NCBI GenBank assembly: GCA_963693315.1
Contig: OY856188.1
Span: forward strand, 266,409,114 to 266,473,113
Origin: Diogma glabrata
Taxonomy: Eukaryota > Arthropoda > Insecta > Diptera > Cylindrotomidae
Direction: 5' to 3'
Length of the DNA: 64,000 bases
In this document: positions 11,078 to 21,289 of the stretch, piece after piece
How positions within the stretch are numbered: the stretch's first letter is position 1
Layout of the letters: the number at the start of each line of letters is the position of its first letter
The notes under the pieces: generated by a model
What the model was told of the DNA's origin: nothing
What the model saw: the letters and a program-made list of their open reading frames with translations, nothing else
The model's database searches: none
Translations under genes and position numbers: made by a program

Positions 11078-11543
11078 ATTTTATAATAAAAAGATAGGTG
11101 CTTATAATTTTATCTCAGATTTTGTTTACATATGGATCAGCTGAGTCTAGTTGTCAGATTTTCGGTAAAAAGGTTCAACCGATTGAAACAGTACGATTCT
11201 CGTATTCAATGTAATTGAATCGCTGTATCTGAAAAGGTTCAACCGATTGAAAAGAGAGTACGATTCTCGTATTCAATGTAATTGAATCGCTACATATTCA
11301 GAAAAACATCCACCGTTAATAAGATATAATTATAATTTTTAATCTCTTTTAGCATTTTGAATCGCTGAACAATATTATTTGTTGTTTTACGGTTTAAATA
11401 CATGTGACGTTCTTATTGGAAAATAGTACCTACGATAAAGAACGGATGACTAGTTACATCTAGCTCATAGAACCGTCAATAAAGTTTGACAACTAACAAA
11501 TGTTTACAAGTAAATAGAGCTCAACAAAAGTTTATAGATCACG
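11078..11543. promoter_or_regulatory. Candidate bidirectional promoter between NR2C2AP and AAR2
   Basis: Two divergent start codons flank 466 bp of non-coding DNA. It holds no other gene and contains a tandemly doubled 60-bp block with internal dyad symmetry. Promoter activity is inferred from position only; no clear TATA box is assigned. Confidence 0.5.
11168..11292. repeat. Tandem duplication with internal inverted repeat, in the shared promoter
   Basis: Copy 1 (about 11168-11226) and copy 2 (about 11232-11292) are nearly identical: AAAAGGTTCAACCGATTGAA, a short variable part, then TACGATTCTCGTATTCAATG and AATTGAATCGCT. Inside each copy CGATTC pairs with GAATCG and ATTCAAT with ATTGAAT, giving nested dyads. 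The variable part is CAG in copy 1 and AGAGAG in copy 2. Confidence 0.8.
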
Positions 11544-12684
11544 ATGGAGCGTGGTAAAATGGCGACACTAGTAACCAAAGGTATTCCAAATGGAACTGAG
11601 TTTGGAATTGATCTTCAAGCATATGTAGTTGGTGACCAATTTAAAGGTGTAAAATTTATTCCCGCTGGACTTCATTGTGTGTATTGGTCATCGAGGGATT
11701 CAAACGGTGACTTATCAATTAGAAATAGTTTTATACATTATTTCAACGAAAAAGAGATATGTGTCCGAGAATGGGATGATGACAAAGAAGAACTAAAAAC
11801 TCGCAAAATTACAGATGCCGAGAAACAAAGAATTCAAAACTTTTTATCGGATGTTGAACAGTAAGAAAATTATATAAGTTTAAATCAGTATTTAATTTAT
11901 TTGTAATTTTAGCTATCTAGTATCGTATGATCATACTTTCTACGAAAAATGGCTCAAACTAACGAATAAAATCCATCGGAATAGTACCACTCGATTAAAT
12001 ACTTTATCAGGATATATTAAACCACATTCAGACATGATATCCGATCCTAATTTCGATCGATCACAATATAACTCAGAAAATATATTCAATAAAACTAAGA
12101 GAACCAATTTAGATTTTTTACAAGATGAAGATTTTCAACTGCCATTTTTAAAACCTATTAAAGAATCTACTCCAAATTTTACGATTATTCCAGAGAGATG
12201 TCCGGAAAACTCAACACCAAATGAAATAACTAAGCATTATATGGATTGTATTGATGCTGTAGATATGTTATTTGATAGTTTTGGAAATGATACTCAAGAA
12301 GTTTTAGCAGAAATTCAATTTTCTTTTCTAATATTTTTGACATCCTATTCAATTGAAGGTTTGTTGCAGTGGAGAAAATTTCTATTACTTTTTTCAAACT
12401 CAGAGTTTGCTGTTGAAAAATATTCTGAATTTTATAAATTTTATTTAGAAATTTTAACGCCACAAATTTTAGAATTACCTGAAGAATTGATACAACTATC
12501 GCCTAGAAATTTGGTTTATCGAGATTTGAAACAGTTGATATTAAATCTATATAATGTAGAAAGTTTAAAATGCTTTGCAAGCAAATTTCGAGAAAACATA
12601 CAAGCCGTTTATTTTGATTGGTTTAATGATGTTTCATTTTATGAAATTGATCCTGAAGACATGCCTGTAATAGTTGAGTTATAA
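11544..12684 (+). CDS. AAR2: AAR2 splicing factor homologue, 362 aa, two exons
   Basis: Exon 1 is 11544-11860 and exon 2 is 11913-12684, separated by a 52-bp intron (GTAAGA to TTTTAG). The join restores a continuous 362-residue frame; the human protein has about 384. The N-terminal domain shows the family pattern: PNGTEFGIDLQAY, VGDQFKGVKFIPAGLH, then the HY(L)xxYxHxxYEKWLKLTNKI block that spans the junction. The C-terminal helical domain has the TPNEITKHYMD motif, EVLAEIQFSFLIFL and a final MPVIVEL. AAR2 is a U5 snRNP assembly factor that binds Prp8 and is exchanged for Brr2 during maturation. The upstream ATG (CACGATGG) is chosen; a second in-frame ATG lies five codons on. It is divergent from NR2C2AP and convergent with the F-box gene. 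Confidence 0.93.
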
Positions 12685-12889
12685 TTAAAACATACAACCA
12701 TGGGGCTGAGTTTTTTCATTTGTTGTAAATTCAATAATTTAATAATTAAGTTGGAAAGGTTTTTGATTTTATGTAAACAAAATTCATTATATTAATTTAA
12801 TCATTGAAAATTTTTATGCAATTACTTTTAATTTTTTATCGCTTCTTTTATACATATTGTAACGATTTCATAAAGACAGAGAGCCAGGA

Positions 12890-13090
12890 CAAAAAACTGC
12901 CCTGAATTTATAATAGATGATTTTTTGCCATGTGGTTGTAGTAGTTTTGTACATACTACAATGAGTCAAGTGTACTGTAGAACAGGCGTCTCATATATGT
13001 TATCATTACGTTGGTAATTATAAAATGAATTGACTAGGGCTGGAAATTTTTATACAGATAATATATTACATATAAATAACAGTTATGTTG
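12890..13090. repeat. Copy of an interspersed repeat also found at 37.97-38.19 and 40.02-40.27 kb
   Basis: Shared blocks are TAGAACAGGCGTCT, GTTATCATTACGTTGGTAA and a CAGATAATATATTACAT-like block near the right end. This copy is diverged and sits in the 0.5-kb spacer between the convergent AAR2 and F-box genes. Confidence 0.7.
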
Positions 13091-13194
13091 AACATTTTTG
13101 AAAAGTAACCTTACAAACATTTTCTTTATTTTATAACAAAATACCACGCTCGATTTAATAACGTGAAGAAAATCCATTACTTTTAATTTTCGAC

Positions 13195-14472
13195 TCACCC
13201 AAGTGAAGGTGACCGACTTCGATGATTTGTCGGTGTATTGGCATTAGTTGAACCATTTAAAAAATCGAATATTAATATGGTGTCATCGTGTGAACCACTA
13301 ACTATTTGGAATTCGTCAAATTGCAGACAATTATGTTGTGCAGTATGTTCTAGCGTCTGAAGACACAAAGAGCTTGTTTGAGCATCAGGGTCTAATGCCG
13401 TTTCTAAATTCCAAACTTTAATTTTACCATCAGATCCACCACTGACAATACGTTTTGAATCAAAACGAATACAACGTACTAAGTCTTCATGACCTTCCAA
13501 AACTCTTAAGCAAGCACCACATTCAATATCCCATAAACGTATTGATTTATCAGAACTTCCACTAACAACTATTCTATGACGATATTGTAAGCAAGCGATC
13601 CCTCTCTTATGTCCATTTAGGGTTCGAACAAATTCAACCGTTGATGTACTCCAAACTTTTATGGTACGGTCTCCAGAGGCAGAGACAATATATTTATCAT
13701 CAAAGTCTACAACATTTACAGCTGCACGATGTCCAAGTAAAACATTTCGAAATTTGATTATATTAGACGGTGATAAATCCCATACAATTATTGCTCCGTC
13801 TTTTGCACATGTCACCATCATGCCGTTTTTAAATCGTAAATGTAACACCGCATCGCGATGGTGAGTTAATTTCTTAACCATTTCCCCACTATTTACATCC
13901 CATACACAAACATTCGAATCGCTTGAACCACTTATAATGACATTACTGTCATATTGCAAACATAATATAGATCCCGTATGTTCTCTTAGTATTTTTACAC
14001 ATTCTAATGTATTTCGATCCCAAATTTTGATTGTGTTATCTCTCAGACCAGAGACTATTTTACTATCGTCATATTGAAGACAGTACACACCTTTAGAGGT
14101 AACTGACCCACAATGTTTCCTCTGTAAATTGTGCGTACCTGTTCTCCAATTATTTTTTATGTTTTTTATATCGTTATCGATTTTTGAAAATAATACTTTA
14201 TAAAAGGAATGTGGCCGATATGTTGAACCAGATTCAAACAAATATTGCATATAACATCTTCTTTCTGCTACACTTCGCCATAAGGCATCAGTTCGTACAT
14301 TTCTTTCTATTAATTTTTTCCATAACCTGCGATAAGATATTATTTCGAACCATTCTTTGCACATAATTTCAGCTACCTTTAAAGATTCTGCATCTAAATA
14401 TGCTAATATAATTTCTGCAATATGATCCACACCACTTTCAAGCAGTAATGAAATAAAATCTTTTGGTAACAT
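13195..14472 (-). CDS. Intronless beta-TrCP/slimb-like F-box WD40 protein, 425 aa
   Basis: The frame encodes an F-box (residues about 12-52: [18 protein letters not shown] then CKEWFEII and LWKKLIER) followed by seven WD40 repeats (about 120-405). WD repeats include [20 protein letters not shown] and [20 protein letters not shown]. This is the substrate-receptor architecture of the SCF E3 ligase subunit beta-TrCP (FBXW1/FBXW11, Drosophila slimb), which binds DSGxxS phosphodegrons. It has no introns and lacks the ~100-residue N-terminal dimerisation region. Family-like residues FLNP continue upstream of the ATG until a TGA near 14500, so the 5' end looks truncated. Most phosphate-contacting residues remain, but the arginine matching human R521 is Gln (residue 379), in an altered EHTAQHN segment. 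This suggests a retrocopy that still keeps a full frame. The ATG at 14472 is a provisional start. Confidence 0.85.
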   Translation of the reverse strand: MLPKDFISLLLESGVDHIAEIILAYLDAESLKVAEIMCKEWFEIISYRRLWKKLIERNVRTDALWRSVAERRCYMQYLFESGSTYRPHSFYKVLFSKIDNDIKNIKNNWRTGTHNLQRKHCGSVTSKGVYCLQYDDSKIVSGLRDNTIKIWDRNTLECVKILREHTGSILCLQYDSNVIISGSSDSNVCVWDVNSGEMVKKLTHHRDAVLHLRFKNGMMVTCAKDGAIIVWDLSPSNIIKFRNVLLGHRAAVNVVDFDDKYIVSASGDRTIKVWSTSTVEFVRTLNGHKRGIACLQYRHRIVVSGSSDKSIRLWDIECGACLRVLEGHEDLVRCIRFDSKRIVSGGSDGKIKVWNLETALDPDAQTSSLCLQTLEHTAQHNCLQFDEFQIVSGSHDDTILIFDFLNGSTNANTPTNHRSRSPSLG

Positions 14473-15005
14473 TGGATTCAAAAACAATTTACGTGGCTCA
14501 CTTAAAAGAATTCAACTTTTAATTAATTCATTCCAGTTTTAGAAATATGAAACAAGCATCTGTCCCACTCTGATAATCTGCATACGATTCTTTCTTGCAT
14601 TGAGTCAAGCGCTTATAGTCAGATTCATATGCAAGTAAAATGAATTTTTGTTATGTCGGAGAGATCTAATATTATTTTTGTTTCGGAGAAAAAAAAATAT
14701 ATGTGTTGTGTTTTTTATTCTTGGATTTCATCAGATCATATCTGTTCTTTCTGAAAACATTTACAGATTTATTTTATTGAACCGAATGGAAGAATTGTGA
14801 CTTACTCCATCTTTTTTAAATTTAACTTTTAATAAATTAAGTTGGCAATTTTTATAAATTATTTTAACAATCGCAATTACAATATTTTCTTGTATTCTCT
14901 GTTTAGAAAACATATTTAAATTTACTGTTCTTTTGCATAAAAAGTTAGAATTATATAATATTAAATTTTAACGGTTTTTAATTACAGTCTTCCTCCGAAT
15001 ATGAG

Positions 15006-15076
15006 AACTAGGGTTCGTTCGTAAACGCCAAATCGCTAGCTTCACGGTTCGTTCGTAAGCGCCAAATCGCTAGCTT
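15006..15076 (+). repeat. 35-bp tandem duplication
   Basis: GGTTCGTTCGTAAACGCCAA and CGCTAGCTT occur twice head to tail, with one A/G difference (GTAAACG versus GTAAGCG). The role is unknown. The surrounding 14.5-15.4 kb shows no recognised gene. Confidence 0.7.
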
Positions 15077-15472
15077 ATATGTGATTTTCGATTCGCACGT
15101 CAGATAAAAAAACAAAATTGATTTTTTTTGATCTGACAGCAAATTTGTGTTTCAATGGTAAGTCAGATCAAAACAAGATTGGTTTATTTTTGATCGGAAA
15201 TCTGTTTTTCAAATCTGAGATTTTAGCTAGATTTACCCCTCAGATCAATTCACCTTCACTAATACCAATTAAAGTGAAATTTGACATATTTCAATTGTAT
15301 TCTTCAAATTTTAGATGAGATTAATTGTAAATTAAATTAAATTATTTATTTATTTATTTAACTTATCTTTAAATTAAATCAAATAAATAATTCTAAATTA
15401 AATAAAAGTGTGTAAAATGCGTGAAGTGTGTAAAAAGTAGTTTACTTATCAAAGCACATGTCGCAAATGTCA

Positions 15473-15757
15473 TTATTTTACCCATACAACAAAAATATTG
15501 AAAACAGCTGATTTCATGTTCGTTTGGTCACCAAAATCTAGATCTTTTTCAATCAAATCTAACTTTACCAATCGAAAATCACATTCTTTTCCTATTTTGA
15601 CGTTTGTGGCTACTATTTCTTGCCTATTGCTATTGCGATTTGACAGATAAGGTTGTTCGGAAGCTCCGTTTCTATTCCAAAAAAGGTGATCCGATCGCCG
15701 ATTTTGGACTCGCTGTTTTTGAGATCCTAAATAAGAACTGAGATCTAAAAGTGACAT
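15473..15757 (-). CDS. Doubtful 94-codon open frame
   Basis: An ATG in a good context (CGCAAATGTC) opens a frame whose first ~65 residues look coding-like (MSLLDLSSYLGSQKQR...). A possible donor GTAAAG then lies near 15574, after which the residues look random. It could be a first exon of an unknown gene, or part of a repeat: CGCAAATGTCA at 15462-15472 is exactly inverted at 15752-15762, next to the ATG. No family is recognised. Confidence 0.25.
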   Translation of the reverse strand: MSLLDLSSYLGSQKQRVQNRRSDHLFWNRNGASEQPYLSNRNSNRQEIVATNVKIGKECDFRLVKLDLIEKDLDFGDQTNMKSAVFNIFVVWVK

Positions 15758-16077
15758 TTGCGGTTTTTATTAGATTTTAATTAAAACAAATACAATATTA
15801 TTATTAAAAATATAAATTTTATATTTTCTTTTGTGTGTCTCATTTATTTACTAGAAAAATGAAAATTGTTTTTTTAAATCTGTATCAATATTTTAATACA
15901 AAAACTAATGAAATAAAAATTCAAAACTTAAATCATTTGTTTTTATTTTTCATAATTTGAAATCTGCAAATAATATTTTTTTCACACAAACCAAACATGT
16001 TTTTTATTCGCGTACGTACTAAAGTGTTACTTTATTACTGTGATTTGCGGCCTTAAAGTGACACTTTTTAACTATTT

Positions 16078-16423
16078 ATGCTGTGTGCGAACTGACGAAA
16101 TAACGACAGAACACAATTTTTGGTGAAGGTGAAATTTGTAAAAACAAAATTTTGACATTAGGTGAAATTTTTATGTTTGTTGTTAATAAATATATATAAT
16201 ATATATACTTATACAAATATTACTTTGGCAATTAAAAAAACTTCTGTAATAAATTGATGTTCCTTATGAAATTATTTGTTATGCCTACTGTCACAATTTG
16301 ATGATGCTAAAAAGCTACATCAAATTTTGACGTTTCGTTATGGTGAATATAAATTCCAAAAGACAAAATTTTGACAGTTAATATTTGTCATCTGTCATTA
16401 TTTCGTCAGTTCGCACACAGCAT
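16078..16423. mobile_element. MITE, 346 bp, with 5-bp target duplication
   Basis: The terminal inverted repeats begin ATGCTGTGTGCGAACTGACG and continue for about 30 bp (into GAAATAACGACAG). Both flanks read TATTT (16073-16077 and 16424-16428), fitting a 5-bp target duplication. The interior is AT-rich and has no coding capacity. It lies in the 2.8-kb spacer between the F-box gene and DNAJA. Confidence 0.8.
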
Positions 16424-16717
16424 TATTTTGTTGTCATAGTTACGTCCAAAAAAGTAAAAAGCATTTGTATTTGTTTAAATTCTATGAAAAATAGAATATT
16501 TTATCAAAGCAACCCTTAAATTCAAAATTTCATTATCCAATTAAAATAGTTGTTATCATTTGTTGTCATGGTTTTATAATAAATTGAAAAAATATTTTGT
16601 CAAAAGTTCCTTGTTCCACATATTTTTATTTTAAAAGTTATGCAAATTTATAATTTTAAATTAGAATAAACAAATTTTTTTAAATATTTTGCATGCGGCG
16701 AATAAAAAATAGTATAC

Positions 16718-16829
16718 GATGCACGGACGTAAGCTATTTTGGACTTAATGTGGGTGCAAATCTCGGCTAGCGCCTCGATTTGCAAACTCCACGTCCGTCC
16801 AAAATCTTTAGCTTTACGTCCTAGCATCA
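16718..16829. repeat. Imperfect hairpin with GC-richer stem
   Basis: GATGCACGGACGTAAGC at the left faces TTTACGTCCTAGCATC at the right, with TTTTGGAC/GTCCAAAA inside. The core GCAAATC (16756-16762) pairs with GATTTGC (16777-16783) around a GGCTAGCGCC-containing loop. It may be a small MITE or a structured transcript; nothing decides between them. Confidence 0.5.
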
Positions 16830-17344
16830 TAATGTACTATTGTGTTGTGTTTAGTTTGTTTTTCCTGTTGTTAAATTTTTTGTTATAAAAAAAACACCAC
16901 GCGTTTGGTTTGTAAGAATTTTAATCAAATTTTTATAAATAAATAAAATACATTATTTAAAACCAATGCCAACTTAATTTATAGAAAATGGAAATGCTTC
17001 ATGGCAATACTAATTCATAAAACGTGTTTGATTGCGATGATTATTATTTGTATATATGGCACCACGTAATTCCCCTCTTTTTACTTTTCTTTCATTGAAT
17101 TTCTAGATTTTTCTTCAATTCATTGTGTAGTCTCGTCTTGAAATTTTTATACGACGGTAAGTTGGGTACATATAATAGTAGAGTGAAGTTAAATCTGTAA
17201 ATTACACAATTTTCTAGAATTTGCCAAACGTTTTTATTAAAAAGTGCTGTCTGTGTTCAGTTTAATTGTGATTTTTTTTTTATATCAAGAAAAAAATTAA
17301 TCGATAGTTTTTTCTTAGAAATCTTGTAATCAGAATCTGAAAAA

Positions 17345-18666
17345 ATGGTAAAGGAGACAGGCTATTACGATATTTTAGGTGTTAAACCTAATAGCTCAGC
17401 CGATGATTTAAAAAAAGCTTATCGAAAATTAGCTTTGAAGTATCATCCTGATAAAAATCCAAATGAAGGTGAAAAATTCAAGCAAATTTCAATGGCATAT
17501 GAGGTTTTATCGGATCCGCAAAAGAGACAAATTTATGATGAAGGTGGCGAAAATGCTATTAAAAATGGTGGAGCATCAGATCATGGGTTCACTAGTCCAA
17601 CACAATTGTTTGAAATGTTGTTTGGTGATGGATTTGCTAGAAAGTGAGTGAAAATATCTTTTCGATTCTAATTTAAATATTAATTAAATTTTTAAAATTA
17701 CAGTCGTCGAGCACGGCGTGGAAAAGATTTAATTCAAGAAATGTCCGTCACATTAGAAGATTTGTATAATGGCGCTGTTCGAAAATTGGCAATGCAAAGA
17801 AATATTATTTGTGATAAATGTGAAGGACGAGGTGGTAGAAAAGGAGCCGTTGAAAAATGTACTGTATGCCGTGGTACTGGACGTGAAACAAAAGTTCAAC
17901 AATTAGCTCCAGGAATTTTACAACAATTGGAACTTTCTTGTCGGCAATGTCATGGTATGGGAGAAGTTATAGCAGCAAAAGACAGATGTAAAACATGTAA
18001 TGGTAAGAAAACGTATAAAGAGCGAAAGATTGTTGAAGTTCATATTGACAAAGGTATGAAAGGTGAACAAAAAATTGTGTACAGTGGTGAAGGCGATCAA
18101 GAGCCAGGCATTGAGGCTGGTGATATCATAATTGTTTTAGACGAGAAAGATCATCCCGTTTTTAAAAGATCTAAAAATGATTTGATTATGCATATGCCTC
18201 TGCAATTAGTTGAATCTTTATGTGGTTTCCAAAAAGTTATTAAAACCCTCGATGATCGTGATCTTGTTATAACATCTTTGCCTGGAGAAATTATAAAACA
18301 TGAAGATCTCAAATGTATTGTCGGTGAAGGAATGCCGCAGTATAAAAATCCATTTGAAAAAGGACTTCTAATCATCCAATTTTTCGTCGTATTTCCTGAA
18401 ACAATTCCAATTGACAGATTACCAGTGTTGGAGCAATGCTTGCCACCTCGTCCCTTAGTTAATATCCCACAGATGGCCGAAGAATGTGTTTTAGTAAGAT
18501 TTAATTTTCCTAACAAAACTAGACAATTATTAACATATTTGTATTTTTATTTTAGTTGAAATTAGATCCGGAAATGGAGTCTAGACGAAGACAGCGCGAA
18601 GCTTATGACGAAGATGATGATAGTCGAAGACATGGTCCGAGATTACAACAATGTGCTACTAGTTAA
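17345..18666 (+). CDS. DNAJA: DNAJA-type (type I) Hsp40 co-chaperone, 399 aa, three exons
   Basis: Exons are 17345-17643, 17704-18493 and 18556-18666, with introns of 60 and 62 bp (GTGAGT...CAG and GTAAGA...TTTTAG). The 399-residue product has the full type I layout. The J domain (1-70) has HPD at 34-36. A short glycine-containing linker follows. The zinc-finger domain has [24 protein letters not shown] and CKTCNGKK (from residue 136); the last repeat has lost its glycines. Then come the two beta-rich substrate-binding domains ([17 protein letters not shown]) and a C-terminal CATS. CATS is a CaaX prenylation box, as in DNAJA1 and DNAJA4, so the protein should be farnesylated and partly membrane-bound. 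It stimulates Hsp70 ATPase and delivers clients. The closest match appears to be Drosophila Droj2/human DNAJA1. The ATG has a fitting AAAAATGG context. Confidence 0.95.
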
Positions 18667-21285
18667 ATTTTATGAACGACTTCCCATTATATTTTATAAA
18701 ATTATTTAAATTCAATATAGTGTTCCCCAGCACATACTTAAACTTTTAATGAAATTAATCTAAAAAATTATTCGTCATTCCGATAAATTATTTAAATATT
18801 AAGTGGTTATTCGTAGTACATCATTTAACTTAAAGGCTAAATACAGGACTGTCTGATATGGATCATCCAAATTCAGATTGATACATTTATACGTGCATAT
18901 TTTATTTTCTGTTTCCAATCTTACAAATTTTCAAGTTTTAACTCAGAAAATTTTGTGGTTCCATGCAAAAACAACAATGGTTGCGTTTATATTTTTTCGT
19001 GATGTTTTCAGTTGCTAAATATATATATTATTTTATGAAATTTTCTCATTTGAAATGAAACTTGTAAAAAAATGTATTAGTTTGTAGTACATGCTAAAAA
19101 TAAACTTCTTACATATTCACGAAACAATTTTATTTCTTACAATAGCTTTTTACACGACGTTTGGATTAGCTATAGATGCTTTGCTCTGGAAAAAATAACA
19201 GTAGTTCCCCAATGGGACGGTAAAGTAAAATATTGGGCAATATGGCCCCAATACAGGAGCTAAGCCTTAAAATAATTTAAAAAAAAAATTAAAATATTTA
19301 ACATAACGAAACTTTAAAAATCACCTGATTTTTATTTAGTGGCTCCATCTATATGATGCTAGAAATATATATTTCGAAAATCGTATTTTCTATCGAAATT
19401 TATTCGGTAGTCGTATTCACATATCTTATTAAATAATTGAAAGAGAAAATGATCTCGGTCTCGCCATTTTACTTTTATTCTTCATTTATTGCAAACAGTT
19501 TTTGAGATAACTACTAAAAAGAAAAATAGTTAAAAAATTTTAAATATATTTTAGTTTATTTAATTTAAAAATATAAAGTGTTGTAAATGTAAATAAAATG
19601 TTTTAAATATAACTATAAGTTGTTATAATTAAATAAACGAAAGAGAAATTGTGTTGATTTTTTTTGGTGATTTGTAATGGAATTGAGGGCAGGTGTGCTT
19701 GTTTTTTATATATGTATGTTTGTATAATTATTGATAAAAAATATAAGTTTTTTTTTTCTAAATATGAAAATTTAATTGCAGTGATTTTAATAATATTAAA
19801 AATATGAATATTAAAACAATATTATTGTGTTTAAAAAATTTTAAAGAAAATGATAAAAGATAAAAATAAAATGAAATGTCAAACGTATTACAGCAAATAT
19901 TTATATTTTATAAAATATTCAATCATGGATTATCAATTATAAATTGTAATAATTTAACACAACTTTTTGGAATATGCTTCAGAAGTTACAAAATAAGGTG
20001 AAAGTTTTTTTATATTATAAATTGATTTTTCAACAAAATTTTTGCATTATTTTTCTTCGTCCTCATATTAATCGATTGTCTGATTAAAATTCTATTGTTT
20101 GCAAAATAGAAACTTTTAAAACTGAAAGTATATCGACCTTGCGTCGTGGATTTGTCATGATCCAAAATTTCTATCTTATTAATTTATTTATTAATATTAC
20201 TTTATGAATTGTAAAAAATATTAAGCGTCGTCAATTGATGCCATAATTTTTTTATGGACATTGGTTGCAGTTTAGTTTTATGAGCTTAAAAAATAAAAAT
20301 GTTTTCTGTCACACTTCGTTTATTGTTTTTAAATTTACATTTAATTATTTTATGATCTTCCTTTTTTTATGGCCTCAAATGGTTATGGTTGCCCTTTTTT
20401 CTATCGTAAATAAAACAGCAGTTGTAAAACCGATGGAAGTTGTATATCATCATATCCTTTTTTGCATTAGAAATCGATATTATGTAAAAGTTAAATAAAA
20501 TGACAAAGGAAATTTTACTCCTTAGATCTTTTGTGTTTTAATAACGTAACCAAGACCAACTATTTAAATAAAAGGTTTTCGAATTAGTCATACAGTTTAA
20601 AATTTAGGTTTTGTCCAGAATATGTAATTTTATGTTTTGTTAAAGTAATTTTGAAGATGAATTGAAACTCCTTGAACACCCAGAATGGTTTTGTTTAACT
20701 GTAGACTACAATGACGCGACTACATGTGCAACTTTTTCTACAAAAGTAGAATTTTTAGAATCATGGAGTATATGGATGGAGTAGAAAGACGGATTTTTTG
20801 GAAATGGACCCATAGGTCACAAATAAAAAATGTTTGCCGAATTTTATTTTTTAACAGTAATTTCATTGGTAAAATCGTCATTGAGGTACTTACGATTTAT
20901 TGCACATTGCTAGAAAATAGAAACCTGCGATAACATTTTTTATGTTCGGCAACTTAGGCAAAGTATGGTCGAGCTATACACATGCTAAGTAATGTAATTC
21001 GAGTATAGTAAGTAATTCGATTTGTTTTCTCAGAACTCAAATGTATTTTTTCGTTCTTCGCCCCCCTTCGGACTGCTCTATCTCAAAATCTTTAGTTAAT
21101 AATGTAAGGTTCTCTCCATGCAGCTGATAATTTTGCTGACATTCCTAGTTTTTGTTGTGTTTTTCTTTAAGGAGGTATCGAAACAGCTATTCGATTTGGT
21201 AGTTCATCTATATATTGTGCTTAAACCAAATGTTGGTTGGTGCGCTTTAATTTAATCCCCGGTCTTAACGTAGTTGTTACTGCTA
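18667..21285. other. Long AT-rich non-coding stretch
   Basis: This is the 3' flank of DNAJA followed by about 2.5 kb without any recognised gene, RNA or clear repeat. The open frames at 20265-20498 and 20724-20933 have no coding character. Confidence 0.5.
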
Positions 21286-21289
21286 CATA

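Noticed and set aside
13195..14487. Translation start at the TTG codon upstream (14487)
   Set aside because: TTG is an unlikely eukaryotic start; the first in-frame ATG is at 14472. The upstream family-like residues are better read as truncation or a missing exon.
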